A stretch of DNA of 64,000 bases, taken from the NCBI RefSeq assembly GCF_036880985.1, contig NZ_JBAJNO010000009.1, forward strand, positions 1,984,001 to 2,048,000, written 5' to 3'. A program made the position numbers and the translations under genes. Source of the DNA: Limibacter armeniacum (GTDB taxonomy: Bacteria; Bacteroidota; Bacteroidia; Cytophagales; Flammeovirgaceae). Every line of letters starts with the position of its first letter. The first letter of the stretch is position 1. This document shows positions 37,001 through 45,684 of this stretch, in pieces. The notes under the pieces are model-generated. The model saw nothing but the letters and a program-made list of their open reading frames with translations, was not told the DNA's origin and searched no databases.

Positions 37001-37561
37001 AAGTCAATGCACATCATGATTCAGAAAGCACTGCACCAAAAAGATTACGAGAGCCGTGATGGTATGGATATCTCAATCTGTATCATCAACCCTAGGCTAA
37101 ATACCTTGGCATTTGCAGGTGCGGGTAACCCACTTTATTATGTACCAAGAAATAATCCTACGGAAATGATGGTGGTAAAAGGACAACACCATGGTGTAGG
37201 TGGTAAGGATTATAAAGGAAGACGTAGAGAGTTTAAAACTCACGTACTGAGAATTGAGGATGTAGATACATTCTATATCTTCTCTGATGGATACATTGAC
37301 CAGTTCGGTGGTAGAGAAGGTCGAAAACTAATGAGTAGAAACTTCCGCCGCATGTTGTTCGATATGCACACCAAGGCCTGCGAAGAGCAGAGAACGGGTC
37401 TGGATGAGTTCCTGAAACAATGGACTGCAGATGGGCACTTCAAACAGGTCGATGATATTCTGGTTGTCGGTGTGAAATGTCAACCATTTGAATATGCACA
37501 ACCTGACCATGCTGATGAAGAGCTGTCAGCTGAAGCAATGGACAAGAACCTGATTATGTAA
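34043..37561 (+). CDS. Two-component-type propeller sensor fused to a SpoIIE/PP2C phosphatase
   Basis: 1172 residues. Signal peptide (1-30, VQAQ); periplasmic beta-propeller repeats (about 40-640; examples DSLGYLWLATDAGLVKY and SQGNLWICQDDVYG); a Y_Y_Y-type sandwich (about 675-740); one membrane helix (about 745-766, WAISIYCVGFALLIVLIVKL); a long coiled coil (about 775-890); and a SpoIIE phosphatase domain (about 900-1155) with metal motifs SGDFYWF, GDCTGHGIPGAFM (Asp951), DGMDISICII and SDGYIDQFGG. So an extracytoplasmic ligand should control dephosphorylation of a Ser/Thr-phosphorylated partner, typically an anti-sigma-factor antagonist. No such partner gene is nearby. Confidence 0.93.
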   Translation: MRMTVLDRLRCIACLLLFGCLTGFFTQVQAQNFKTYLYNKDNGLNSEQVRDIAKDSLGYLWLATDAGLVKYGGQELESFEGQPLALDYFKSLLRRKDGSLIALSDNNLIKVNVSPTDLSFETLLKGQNVPSDSALYYGKSLYEDSQRQLWVADAYRIFRLNGDGSFDFFSMDERNAADDVLKSYTFTEDKNGNLYAINYNGFAYRFDGSTFKEIENTSLPKQIQFVLHEDGNKFIVCSFDKGLGVWEVSDKGKTKYTTIDKNIDPTHAVKMADGSIWISTATTGMHVLNTVGNKYTLSRHAQIGIYNAYFMLVDGHNIWTATNQGLRQYQQLPFKSLAGEHTDGYIQHIVQSSNGQVYFTDGLSVYEGNITVNGDFHLARKADTKGNTFIRLLPSGKGIWASDTQGTLTYWEDGQKIRTIDLTDLGKAIYIIEKDSQGNLWICQDDVYGPIRVDGNGRPKVFGSEDGIFGNIIVMKQTPSGVLYAGGSSVDGYLFRYNAKKGEFENLSQPLDFLNNTTFEITDIAELSDKSLVLGTSQGVLHYKDDKVTLIDLGQDTRRSVKGLAVDPVSGDLWIAGSTGLICVDLQTQEVILFSEKDGMSAYTFNNRTLMTDLQGNIYGGTTAGIIIGSNFDRMLPTQTPILQYGESNGKKYKLQEGNEVAESNYLRVFFDIPAFPRQNVSLEMRILGKDNKWIPVNSTDEYVQIDNLSPRSYTLQLRARAAGNNFWSTPAVYHFSVYKQWYLTWWAISIYCVGFALLIVLIVKLNLYRINREKRKLEEMVNNRTHEVELQAQELTSKNKELNSALNRLKRSEAILNHNAQELESAKKDAEKGASKLMEQNLKLEESARTVREQNMELTDHRDQIIKQSNKLKDQQELLAKQHENMMSSVNYARRIQRALLGEPEDVETKVRNLGEEWDSFILFKPRDIVSGDFYWFTEKGGRYIIAAGDCTGHGIPGAFMSLIGNDLLHQIVHERGILEPSRILKSMHIMIQKALHQKDYESRDGMDISICIINPRLNTLAFAGAGNPLYYVPRNNPTEMMVVKGQHHGVGGKDYKGRRREFKTHVLRIEDVDTFYIFSDGYIDQFGGREGRKLMSRNFRRMLFDMHTKACEEQRTGLDEFLKQWTADGHFKQVDDILVVGVKCQPFEYAQPDHADEELSAEAMDKNLIM

Positions 37562-37584
37562 ATCACAATTAGGCAAAGCATATA

Positions 37585-37622
37585 AAGGGTAGAACGGTTA
37601 TTCCGTTCTACCCTTATTTTTT
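37585..37622 (+). terminator. Terminator of the propeller-SpoIIE gene
   Basis: Perfect 13-bp stem AAGGGTAGAACGG with its complement, 5-nt loop TTATT, followed by a T-rich run. Confidence 0.9.
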
Positions 37623-37683
37623 CCCATTATCATGGTATTTGTAGCTTCAGCATAGCTTCCTTTTCAGTCTTGCCGTCAATCCC

Positions 37684-37691
37684 TATCTTTG
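37684..37691 (+). promoter_or_regulatory. -7 box upstream of the M1 peptidase gene
   Basis: A perfect TATCTTTG 41 bp before the ATG; the -33 position holds TTTT rather than TTG. Confidence 0.45.
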
Positions 37692-37732
37692 ATTAATAGT
37701 AATAGGTCTTATAGAGTACTGAACTATCAAAG

Positions 37733-40318
37733 ATGAAACACCATATATTAAGCATATTATTTCTGTCTGTGATGTTTTTCACAAGTTGTGACTCCGCTAA
37801 CAATACACTTCAGAACAATGAAAAACTGGTTTCAGGAGTATCAAAATCGCTCGCTGAAAAAAGGGCAGCAGCCATTCATGACCTTCAGTACAACCTGTTT
37901 TTCAACATCCCAGCTTCACCTGATGAACCTATTGATGCTTCTGTTACCATCAAGGGAAAGACAGACACTAACTTCCCATTGATATTGGATTTTAGGGAAG
38001 ACCCTTCTAAAATCAAAGAAGTACTCAACAATGGAAAACCAGTAAAGTACCGGTTTGAAAAAGGGCACATTATTCTGAAACAATCCTCTAAAGAGATTAA
38101 CCTCACCATTAAGTTTGAAGCGGGCACCTCTTCACTAAACCGTAATGAGGATTTCCTATATACCTTGCTAGTTCCTGACAGAGCTTCCACCGTTTTCCCT
38201 TGCTTTGACCAACCTGACTTAAAGGCAGTGTTCAAACTCTCTTTAGAAGTCCCTCAAAACTGGGAAGTTCTTTCCGGAGGAAACATAGAAACCCAATCTT
38301 CAAAAGACGTTACTAACCGTGTAGTATATGGCTTTGCTCCTACAAGCCCGGTAAGTACTTACCTATTCTCCTTTGTAGCAGGTAAATTTCAACGTGTATC
38401 AATGACTCGTCGAGGAAGGACTATTCAGTTGATACACCGTGAGACTGATAAAGAGAAAGTACGCAGAAACCTTTCTGAGATCTTTAACCTCCATTTCAAA
38501 AGCATTGAATGGATGGAAGACTATACAGGAATTGCCATGCCTTTTCAAAAACTGGATTGTGCCATTATTCCTTCGTTCCAATATGGAGGGATGGAACACA
38601 TAGGCGCTATCCAGTATCGTGCGGACCAAATCTTTCTTGACGAGGCTCCTCCACAACAAAAACTATTGAGACGCGCAAGCCTGATTGCCCACGAAGTCAC
38701 TCACATGTGGTTTGGAAACCTAGTGACCATGAAATGGTTTGATGATGTCTGGCTAAAGGAGGTCTTTGCCAACTTCTTTGCCGCTAAGATTGTAAACCCT
38801 AGCTTCCCTAACCTTAACCACGATCTGCGCTTTCTGATGTACCATCAGCCCTCTGCCTATTCAGAAGACAGAACAGCAGGCTCCCACCCTATACAACAAC
38901 ATTTGGATAACCTGAAAGATGCAGGTTCCCTTTATGGACAGATCATTTACAAAAAAGCACCAGTCGTGATGAGGCAACTGGAAATGATCTTGGGCGAGAG
39001 TAAGTTCAGAAAAGGAATGATCGAGTACCTCAGGCTTTATGCGTATGGCAATGCCACCTGGGATGACCTGATTGACATTATGGATAAACAAACCAATGTC
39101 AACCTCTATGAGTGGAGTGCTGCCTGGGTTAAAGCTGCTGGCATGCCTCATATCCGAACAGAAGCAACCATGGGAGAAGATGGAACATTGGACTCCATAC
39201 AGCTAGTACAGTTAAGAACAACTCCTGAACACCATTATTGGCAGCAAACTGTCAAAGCTGTCGTATTTGTGGATGATCAGATTAAAGCTGTCAATATGGT
39301 TATCAATGACAGTATCCAAAAGCTAAACCTCCCTAAGAGTATACAACATTACGACTGTTTATTGCCTGATGGGTCTGGAGTGGGCTACGGCTATTTTGAG
39401 CTTGATGCCAAAAGCCGTAATTACCTGCTCGAAAAGCTGCACCTGATTCCTGTATCTACTTACAGGGGGACTGCCTTGCTTATCCTTTGGGAAGAAATGC
39501 TGAACAACAACATTACTCCACAGCAATTAATGGATTCGCTGATGCTATTCTTACAAAAAGAAAGTAATATACTGAACAAAGAAAGAATGCTCAGCTACAT
39601 ACACACCATTTTCTGGAAGTTTTTCAATCCAAGGCAGCGTAGTTACTTTGCTATTCCACTGGAAACGCAATTATGGATAAGCATTCAGAAAGCAAGTAAT
39701 GCAGGGGAAAAATCCACTTTCTTTAAGTCATACAGTGAGATTGCCTACTCTGACAAAGCCATTGAAAAACTTCAAAAGATTTGGCAAAATGAGTTGGTCA
39801 TCAATGACCTTCCTTTATCTGAAAGGGACCATGCAGAGTTAGCCTTGGAGCTTGCTGTCAGAAATCTCAAATATGCGGACAATATTCTTTACAAACAGTT
39901 GGAAGATTTGTCAAACCCTGATTACCGAAAACGCTTCAGGTTTATGATTCCTGCGTTAGCCAAAAGTCAACTGACAAGAGACAACTTCTTTGAACAACTA
40001 AAAGACAAGGCTAACAGGGAGCATGAGCCTTGGGTAGAAGAAGCTCTTTACTACTTACACCACCCACTCAGAGCCAATGAATCTAGAAAGTACATTACAC
40101 CAAGTTTGGAAATGATGGAAGAAATTCAGCAGACAGGAGACATCTTCTTCCCAAAAGGTTGGATTCAAGCAACTTTAAGTGGTCACTCCTCTAAACAAGC
40201 TGCTGATGAAGTGCGTAATTTTCTAGAAAAACACCCTGATTATCCTCAGAGTCTCCGACAAAAAATCTTGCAGGCAGCTGATATGTTATTCAGGGCTTCA
40301 GAGGTCAAACAAGAATAA
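37733..40318 (+). CDS. M1-family aminopeptidase lipoprotein
   Basis: 861 residues. The lipobox FFTSC (Cys19) makes it a lipoprotein. The N-terminal saddle domain (about 40-220) leads to the catalytic domain with the exopeptidase motif GGMEH (285-289, a variant of GAMEN), the zinc motif HEVTH (320-324) and the third ligand Glu343 in WLKEVFANFF, spaced exactly 18 residues after the HExxH. A long helical C-terminal domain (about 480-861) completes the four-domain M1 plan. It removes N-terminal residues from peptides at the envelope, which fits the proteolytic character of this genome. Asn-to-His in GAMEN and Asn-to-Lys in WLNEGFA are unusual. Confidence 0.93.
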   Translation: MKHHILSILFLSVMFFTSCDSANNTLQNNEKLVSGVSKSLAEKRAAAIHDLQYNLFFNIPASPDEPIDASVTIKGKTDTNFPLILDFREDPSKIKEVLNNGKPVKYRFEKGHIILKQSSKEINLTIKFEAGTSSLNRNEDFLYTLLVPDRASTVFPCFDQPDLKAVFKLSLEVPQNWEVLSGGNIETQSSKDVTNRVVYGFAPTSPVSTYLFSFVAGKFQRVSMTRRGRTIQLIHRETDKEKVRRNLSEIFNLHFKSIEWMEDYTGIAMPFQKLDCAIIPSFQYGGMEHIGAIQYRADQIFLDEAPPQQKLLRRASLIAHEVTHMWFGNLVTMKWFDDVWLKEVFANFFAAKIVNPSFPNLNHDLRFLMYHQPSAYSEDRTAGSHPIQQHLDNLKDAGSLYGQIIYKKAPVVMRQLEMILGESKFRKGMIEYLRLYAYGNATWDDLIDIMDKQTNVNLYEWSAAWVKAAGMPHIRTEATMGEDGTLDSIQLVQLRTTPEHHYWQQTVKAVVFVDDQIKAVNMVINDSIQKLNLPKSIQHYDCLLPDGSGVGYGYFELDAKSRNYLLEKLHLIPVSTYRGTALLILWEEMLNNNITPQQLMDSLMLFLQKESNILNKERMLSYIHTIFWKFFNPRQRSYFAIPLETQLWISIQKASNAGEKSTFFKSYSEIAYSDKAIEKLQKIWQNELVINDLPLSERDHAELALELAVRNLKYADNILYKQLEDLSNPDYRKRFRFMIPALAKSQLTRDNFFEQLKDKANREHEPWVEEALYYLHHPLRANESRKYITPSLEMMEEIQQTGDIFFPKGWIQATLSGHSSKQAADEVRNFLEKHPDYPQSLRQKILQAADMLFRASEVKQE

Positions 40319-40501
40319 TTTACATAAATTCACATTTTTTCACAACGTAAATGTAACTGTGTCGCATTTAAGGTAGTATACTAGTGGATAATTTTTCAAA
40401 TCAATCTGAATTGTAACTGAATCAACTATAGGTGTGTTATTTTTATTGATACTCTAAATAAAAGTGACACACCTATTATTTGAACGTATACTTGATCAAG
40501 G

Positions 40502-42688
40502 ATGAACGCGACTCAATTTATTCCAATTTGTGAAAGACTAGCCGCACTTATTAAACATGATTATCAGGGATTCAAACTGGAAGACCAGTTTCACAATAGC
40601 TATGACTATCAGGGAAACTTTGATGCATTTTTAGAAGGGTTGTCGAATAAGGCACAGAAGATAAACATGGCTACTCTGCATAACAGAGTTCCTAAAAGCG
40701 AATTGATGGAACTGCTCCGTCACTCCCACTTCCCAATCCTTGCTTTTTTTAGGTCAGAAGACCACCTAACACCTGTAATTCTTCACTACGACCATAAGGA
40801 TGCTACTTATACAGCCTATTATTATGAAGGCACACAGGAGTATACAACCAATCATGTTGACAGTATCATCAGGGACTTGGTTACAGATTTGGATGATACA
40901 GTTGAATACACAGCGCCTGTTGGATTGAATCCTATTGTTAGTGACAGTGAAAGCAGGTTAGGAAAAGTAAGTAGCCCAGTTTCTCGACTTTTTGCACTTC
41001 TGAATGCCGAAAAACGCGATATCTTCTACATCTATTTCTATGCACTTATTATCTCTGTAATCAGCTTGGTATTGCCTGTTGGTGTACAGGCTGTTATAGA
41101 AACTATTGCTGGAGGGGTTGTTTTCGATTCCATTGCCCTACTGATTGCCATTGTTGTCATTGCAACCATGGTAGCAGGGGGGTTACAGATTATGCAAGTT
41201 ACCTTGGTGGAGATTATTCAACGGCGGATTTTTGTAAAAGCCTCCTTAGAAATCACCTACAGGTTGCCACGCATGAAGGTTGAGGCGATTATGGGACACT
41301 ATGCTCCTGAACTGATGAACAGGTTTTTTGATGTACTGACGATTCAGAAGAGCTTACCTAAACTGCTGATTGACTTTTCAGCCGCAGTACTGCAAATTCT
41401 GTTCGGCATGATCCTGCTATCTTTCTACCACCCATTCTTTATTGTATTCGGACTGGTACTGATCATGATCTTGGCTGTGCTATTCTATATGACAGGTCCA
41501 AAGGCTTTGGAAGCCAGCCTTACAGAATCAAAATACAAATACAAGGTAGCTCACTGGCTGGAAGAGATTGCCCGTACGCTTTTCTCTTTCAAGCTTGCTG
41601 GACATACAAGTCTACCTATCAACAAGGCTGACCATTATACCAATAACTACCTGCACTACCGTAAAAAGCTTTTTCAGGTAATGATTAGTCAATATACCTA
41701 TATCGTCATTTTCAAGACGCTCGTAACAGGTGGATTGCTAACCATTGGTACCTTCCTTGTCATCAACAGAGAGATCAGCTTGGGACAGTTTGTAGCTTCC
41801 GAAATCGTCATTGTACTCGTATTAGGTGCAGTAGAAAAACTGATTCTAAATATAGACACCATTTACCATTCACTGACTGCTGTAGAGAAGATTGGTAATG
41901 TGACTGATATTCCATTGGAGCGTAAAGGTGGTATTTATATGCCTAGCAGTGGAAAAGGAATGGATATTCGTATCAAGGACCTGTCCTATACCTATCCGAC
42001 AAATCCAAAATCAAAGGTGATCAACAACCTGAACCTTGAAATCGCCGCAGGTGAGCGTGTCTGCATCACTGGTTATAACAATTCAGGAAAAGATACACTC
42101 GTCAAGTTACTGTCTGGCTTCTTCGAAAGTTTTGAAGGTGTCATTACCATGAACAATGTCTCTATCAGGGATGTTAACCTCAGTAGTTTACGTGATAACA
42201 TTTCAAAGAATGTATCTGAAGAAGAACTGTTTGATGGTACCATCCTCGAAAACATTACGATGGGAAGGGCTCGTGTGACTCACAAGGATGTCGTATGGGC
42301 ACTTGAAAGCGTTGGGCTTTGGGACTTTGTGAATGCACAACCAAACGGACTGCAAACTGAAATATCTGCTGGAGGTAAAGTTTACTCAAGCAGTATTGCC
42401 AGTAGGTTTATCTTGGCTAGGTGTATAGCAGACAAACCCAAACTTCTGATTCTCAATAAAGCATTACAGGAAATAGAAAAGCGTGAAAGATTGCGCATTA
42501 TCAGCTTCCTGATGGCCAAAGAAAACCCTTGGACACTTATATGTATCTCTGGAGACCCACTGCTAATGACAGTCAGTGACAAGGTTATCGTAATGGAAAA
42601 TGGAAATATCGTTTGTCAGGGACACTATCAGGATTTGCTTCATGAGCCAAAGTTCACTGACTGTATGATCCGACCTGATGACAAATAA
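40502..42688 (+). CDS. ABC-type exporter with degenerate nucleotide-binding domain (type I-secretion-like)
   Basis: 728 residues in HlyB-like order: a soluble N-terminal domain (1-155) resembling an inactive C39-like domain, six predicted membrane helices (about 175-440) and an ABC domain (about 480-728). The ATPase motifs are damaged: Walker A GYNNSGKDT (524-532, Asp for Ser/Thr), signature ISAGGK (621-626), Walker B LLILNK (Asn652 for Asp, Lys653 for catalytic Glu), no SALD loop, and the H-loop His replaced near Gly684. The fold and intact frame are kept, so this is a selected pseudo-ATPase, not a decayed gene. It starts an operon with HlyD and TolC homologues. Either it pairs with another ABC subunit or works without hydrolysis. 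Confidence 0.88.
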   Translation: MNATQFIPICERLAALIKHDYQGFKLEDQFHNSYDYQGNFDAFLEGLSNKAQKINMATLHNRVPKSELMELLRHSHFPILAFFRSEDHLTPVILHYDHKDATYTAYYYEGTQEYTTNHVDSIIRDLVTDLDDTVEYTAPVGLNPIVSDSESRLGKVSSPVSRLFALLNAEKRDIFYIYFYALIISVISLVLPVGVQAVIETIAGGVVFDSIALLIAIVVIATMVAGGLQIMQVTLVEIIQRRIFVKASLEITYRLPRMKVEAIMGHYAPELMNRFFDVLTIQKSLPKLLIDFSAAVLQILFGMILLSFYHPFFIVFGLVLIMILAVLFYMTGPKALEASLTESKYKYKVAHWLEEIARTLFSFKLAGHTSLPINKADHYTNNYLHYRKKLFQVMISQYTYIVIFKTLVTGGLLTIGTFLVINREISLGQFVASEIVIVLVLGAVEKLILNIDTIYHSLTAVEKIGNVTDIPLERKGGIYMPSSGKGMDIRIKDLSYTYPTNPKSKVINNLNLEIAAGERVCITGYNNSGKDTLVKLLSGFFESFEGVITMNNVSIRDVNLSSLRDNISKNVSEEELFDGTILENITMGRARVTHKDVVWALESVGLWDFVNAQPNGLQTEISAGGKVYSSSIASRFILARCIADKPKLLILNKALQEIEKRERLRIISFLMAKENPWTLICISGDPLLMTVSDKVIVMENGNIVCQGHYQDLLHEPKFTDCMIRPDDK

Positions 42689-42741
42689 GTTTTACTGATT
42701 AAGATTGACATTTTAACCGTTAGCAATAACTGTATAAAAAT

Positions 42742-44121
42742 ATGCTTGGGATTTCATCAAACGAACCTGCTGACAGGAGTATATATCAAGAAAGGCTTAA
42801 TTCACTTAATACGTTGCATACACCAGACAGCGCACGAATTCTTGCCAAATGGCTGCTGGGTATCTTTCTGTTGTTTTTCATCATCCTGCTGCTGCCATGG
42901 CAACAGAATATCAGGGCTACAGGTGAACTGACTGCCTTATCCCCTTCCGAACGACCACAAACGATTCCTAGCCCGATTGATGGCAGAATTGACAAGTGGC
43001 ATGTACAGGAAGGTCAGTTTGTAGATTCAGGACAAGTACTTGTTACTGTATCCGAGATTAAGGAGAAATTCATTGACCCTGAACTACTGACAAGGTTAAG
43101 AGAACAGGTAGAAGCCAAAGAAGCTACCCTTAAAGCTAAACAAGACAAGGTAAAAGCCTATGAAATGCAACTGAGAGCACTCCGTGAAGGGTTAAGACTC
43201 AAACTGGAGCAAACAGAAAATAAAATAGCACAATACAAGCTGAAAGTGAGTAGCGACAGTATTGATTGGCGTGCAGCCCAAGTAGACCTAAAAAACTACG
43301 AGCGTCAGTACAATGCCAATCAAGTGCTTCTTGACAGTGGCTTGATTCCACTGACAAAACTGGAAGCTGCCCGCAGTAAATACCAACAGAGTAAGGCTAA
43401 GGAGTTGTCAGCTGAAAATAAATACAGAACGGCACAGGCAGAGCTTCAAAATACACTGATCAGTAGAAGTACTGTACAAGCTGAAGCCATGAACAAGATT
43501 GCCAAGGCTGAGTCTGATAAAAGTGCTACACTAGGAGAAATAGCCGATACAAAAGGCATGCTGGCAGAGTACCGTAACAAGTACAGCAATATGGAAATCC
43601 GTAGCGGCATGCGTACTATCCGAGCACCTCAAGACGGTTATGTGGTCAAAGCATTATCAAGTGGTATTGGTGACAACGTGAAGGTTAGCCAAGCGCTACT
43701 TAGCCTGATGCCTAAAGACCCAGATATGGCAGTTGCCCTTTATGTAAAGGCAATGGACGTTCCGCTACTGTCAAAAGGAAGACATGTACGACTACAGTTT
43801 GACGGATGGCCTGCAATTCAGTTCTCTGGGTGGCCAAGCGTATCAGTCGGAACATTTGGCGGTAAAGTGGAAGTCATTGACTATGTCAGCAGTGATGACG
43901 GTACCTACCGTATTCTGGTAACTCCTGACAAACGAAAAAGTGATGATGAATCATGGCCAGAACAACTCAGAATGGGGTCTGGCGTATACGGCTGGGTTCT
44001 TTTGGACGACGTGCCTGTATGGTATGAATTCTGGCGACAAATCAATGGTTTCCCACCTAGCTTGAACAACTTTGGCAACAAGATCAAGGAAGGCAAAAAA
44101 GGAGGAGACAAGAAAAAGTAA
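42742..44121 (+). CDS. HlyD-family periplasmic adaptor
   Basis: 459 residues: a short cytoplasmic start, one membrane helix (about 42-60, WLLGIFLLFFIILLLPW), the first half of a biotinyl-lipoyl domain (SPIDGRIDKWHVQEGQFVDSGQVLVTV), a long coiled-coil hairpin (about 115-285), the returning lipoyl half (RTIRAPQDGYVVKAL) and a beta-barrel domain. It bridges an inner-membrane exporter to TolC. It lies 53 nt after the ABC gene and 45 nt before the TolC gene, so the three form one operon. Confidence 0.93.
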   Translation: MLGISSNEPADRSIYQERLNSLNTLHTPDSARILAKWLLGIFLLFFIILLLPWQQNIRATGELTALSPSERPQTIPSPIDGRIDKWHVQEGQFVDSGQVLVTVSEIKEKFIDPELLTRLREQVEAKEATLKAKQDKVKAYEMQLRALREGLRLKLEQTENKIAQYKLKVSSDSIDWRAAQVDLKNYERQYNANQVLLDSGLIPLTKLEAARSKYQQSKAKELSAENKYRTAQAELQNTLISRSTVQAEAMNKIAKAESDKSATLGEIADTKGMLAEYRNKYSNMEIRSGMRTIRAPQDGYVVKALSSGIGDNVKVSQALLSLMPKDPDMAVALYVKAMDVPLLSKGRHVRLQFDGWPAIQFSGWPSVSVGTFGGKVEVIDYVSSDDGTYRILVTPDKRKSDDESWPEQLRMGSGVYGWVLLDDVPVWYEFWRQINGFPPSLNNFGNKIKEGKKGGDKKK

Positions 44122-44166
44122 AAAGGAGGCAAATAGGCATTACGATGCCTTATATAGAGCGGAAAT

Positions 44167-45570
44167 ATGAGAATACTATTGGCTGTGTGTTTATTACATC
44201 TGGGTTATTTTCAAAAGGCAGTTGCTCAAGACAGTACACTGGTACTGACTCTTGATGGCATCTACTCACAGGTACTGAATAATCACCCTGTGGCTAGACA
44301 AGCAAACCTGCTGTCTGAAAGTGCCCAAATGAACATCAGAATATCAAGAGGTTATTTTGACCCAAAGGTGTATTCCCAATACAGTGGAAAAGAATTCAAA
44401 GGCAGTAACTATTACCGCCTTTGGGATTCTCACCTCAAAATCCCAATGTGGGTTGGCGACCTGAAAGTAGGGTACGAGAAGAATACAGGAATAAACCTTA
44501 ATCCACAATCAGATACTAATTCGGGAAAAGGGCTTGCCTATGCAGGCATTGAACTGCCTATCTTACAGGGAATGCTAATTGATGAACGTCGGGCTGCCCT
44601 ACGTGAAGCCCAAGCCATGCAACAGGAAGCAGAAGCAGAGCGTGTGAACAAAATCAACAAGCTAATGCTTCAGATTGCCAAGGATTACTGGACTTGGTAT
44701 TTCGCTTACCACCAATACCAATTGGCTGAAAAAGGGTTTAACCTAGCCAAGTTCCGATACAATGCGGTCAAGCAAGAAGTAGTACAAGGTACTTTGGCTG
44801 CCATAGATAGCACAGAGGCTAAAATCACAATCCAACAACGTGAAATCGATCTGAAGATGGCACTGTTGGAACTCAATAACAGCAGGCTAGTGCTATCAAA
44901 CCACCTTTGGGATGAAAACGGCTCTCCACTAGAAATGGATTCAGAACTGCGCCCTGTCGAAAGACCTAGTGTGTCTCTTACAGATATTGATATGGCACAA
45001 CTGGAACAAATGGCGGCACAACAACATCCCGAACTCAGACTGATTGATTCAAAACTTTCACAACTTGAAGTTCAGCGTAAGCTGGCCGCCGAGATGTTGA
45101 AGCCTACACTGAACCTGAAATACAATTTCCTGTCAAAGACCCCTATCTCTTCCAATGAGTATAACATGGACTTCTTTGAGGAAAATTATAAGCTTGGGGT
45201 TGATTTTTCATTTCCACTTTTTCTAAGAAAAGAGAGGGGCAAGTTGAAACTCACAAAGGTTAAACTGGAGCAAACAGGACTTAAACGTGTAGAGGCTTCC
45301 CGTACCATTCAAAATAACCTGAGAGCACAATACAACAAGGCTAACAACCTGAATAACTTGGTTTCTATGCAAGCAGAAATGGCACAGAACTACCGTAAGC
45401 TTTTGTCTGGAGAAGAGCAGAAATTTCAGGCTGGAGAAAGCTCTGTCTTTTATGTGACCGTAAGGGAAGGGAAACTTCTAGAAGCCGAAACCAAACTTTT
45501 CAAGATATGGTCTGAGTTTGCCAAATCAATTGCAGAGTTAAAGTGGGCAGCTGGTCTAGGAGTACAATAG
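44167..45570 (+). CDS. TolC-family outer-membrane efflux/secretion channel
   Basis: 467 residues with a signal peptide (1-21, FQKAVAQ). Two OEP repeats are visible: LDGIYSQVLNNHPVARQANLL near the start and a matching QHPELRLIDSKLSQLEVQRK near 290, each followed by long amphipathic helices and a strand region. TolC trimers form the channel across periplasm and outer membrane. Third and last gene of the ABC-HlyD-TolC operon; no exported substrate gene is obvious next to it. Confidence 0.93.
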   Translation: MRILLAVCLLHLGYFQKAVAQDSTLVLTLDGIYSQVLNNHPVARQANLLSESAQMNIRISRGYFDPKVYSQYSGKEFKGSNYYRLWDSHLKIPMWVGDLKVGYEKNTGINLNPQSDTNSGKGLAYAGIELPILQGMLIDERRAALREAQAMQQEAEAERVNKINKLMLQIAKDYWTWYFAYHQYQLAEKGFNLAKFRYNAVKQEVVQGTLAAIDSTEAKITIQQREIDLKMALLELNNSRLVLSNHLWDENGSPLEMDSELRPVERPSVSLTDIDMAQLEQMAAQQHPELRLIDSKLSQLEVQRKLAAEMLKPTLNLKYNFLSKTPISSNEYNMDFFEENYKLGVDFSFPLFLRKERGKLKLTKVKLEQTGLKRVEASRTIQNNLRAQYNKANNLNNLVSMQAEMAQNYRKLLSGEEQKFQAGESSVFYVTVREGKLLEAETKLFKIWSEFAKSIAELKWAAGLGVQ

Positions 45571-45599
45571 CCATCTCCCTGCTTTGCCTCTAAATTCCT

Positions 45600-45607
45600 T
45601 ACCTTTG
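45600..45607 (+). promoter_or_regulatory. -7 box upstream of bshB1
   Basis: A perfect TACCTTTG 77 bp before the ATG; no TTG at 20-bp spacing. Confidence 0.4.
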
Positions 45608-45684
45608 GTACTTAATGTTTAAACACTTGCTAAAAGAAGTAGGTTAAGTAATCACCATAGGTCATTAATCCGAAAGTTATTATA

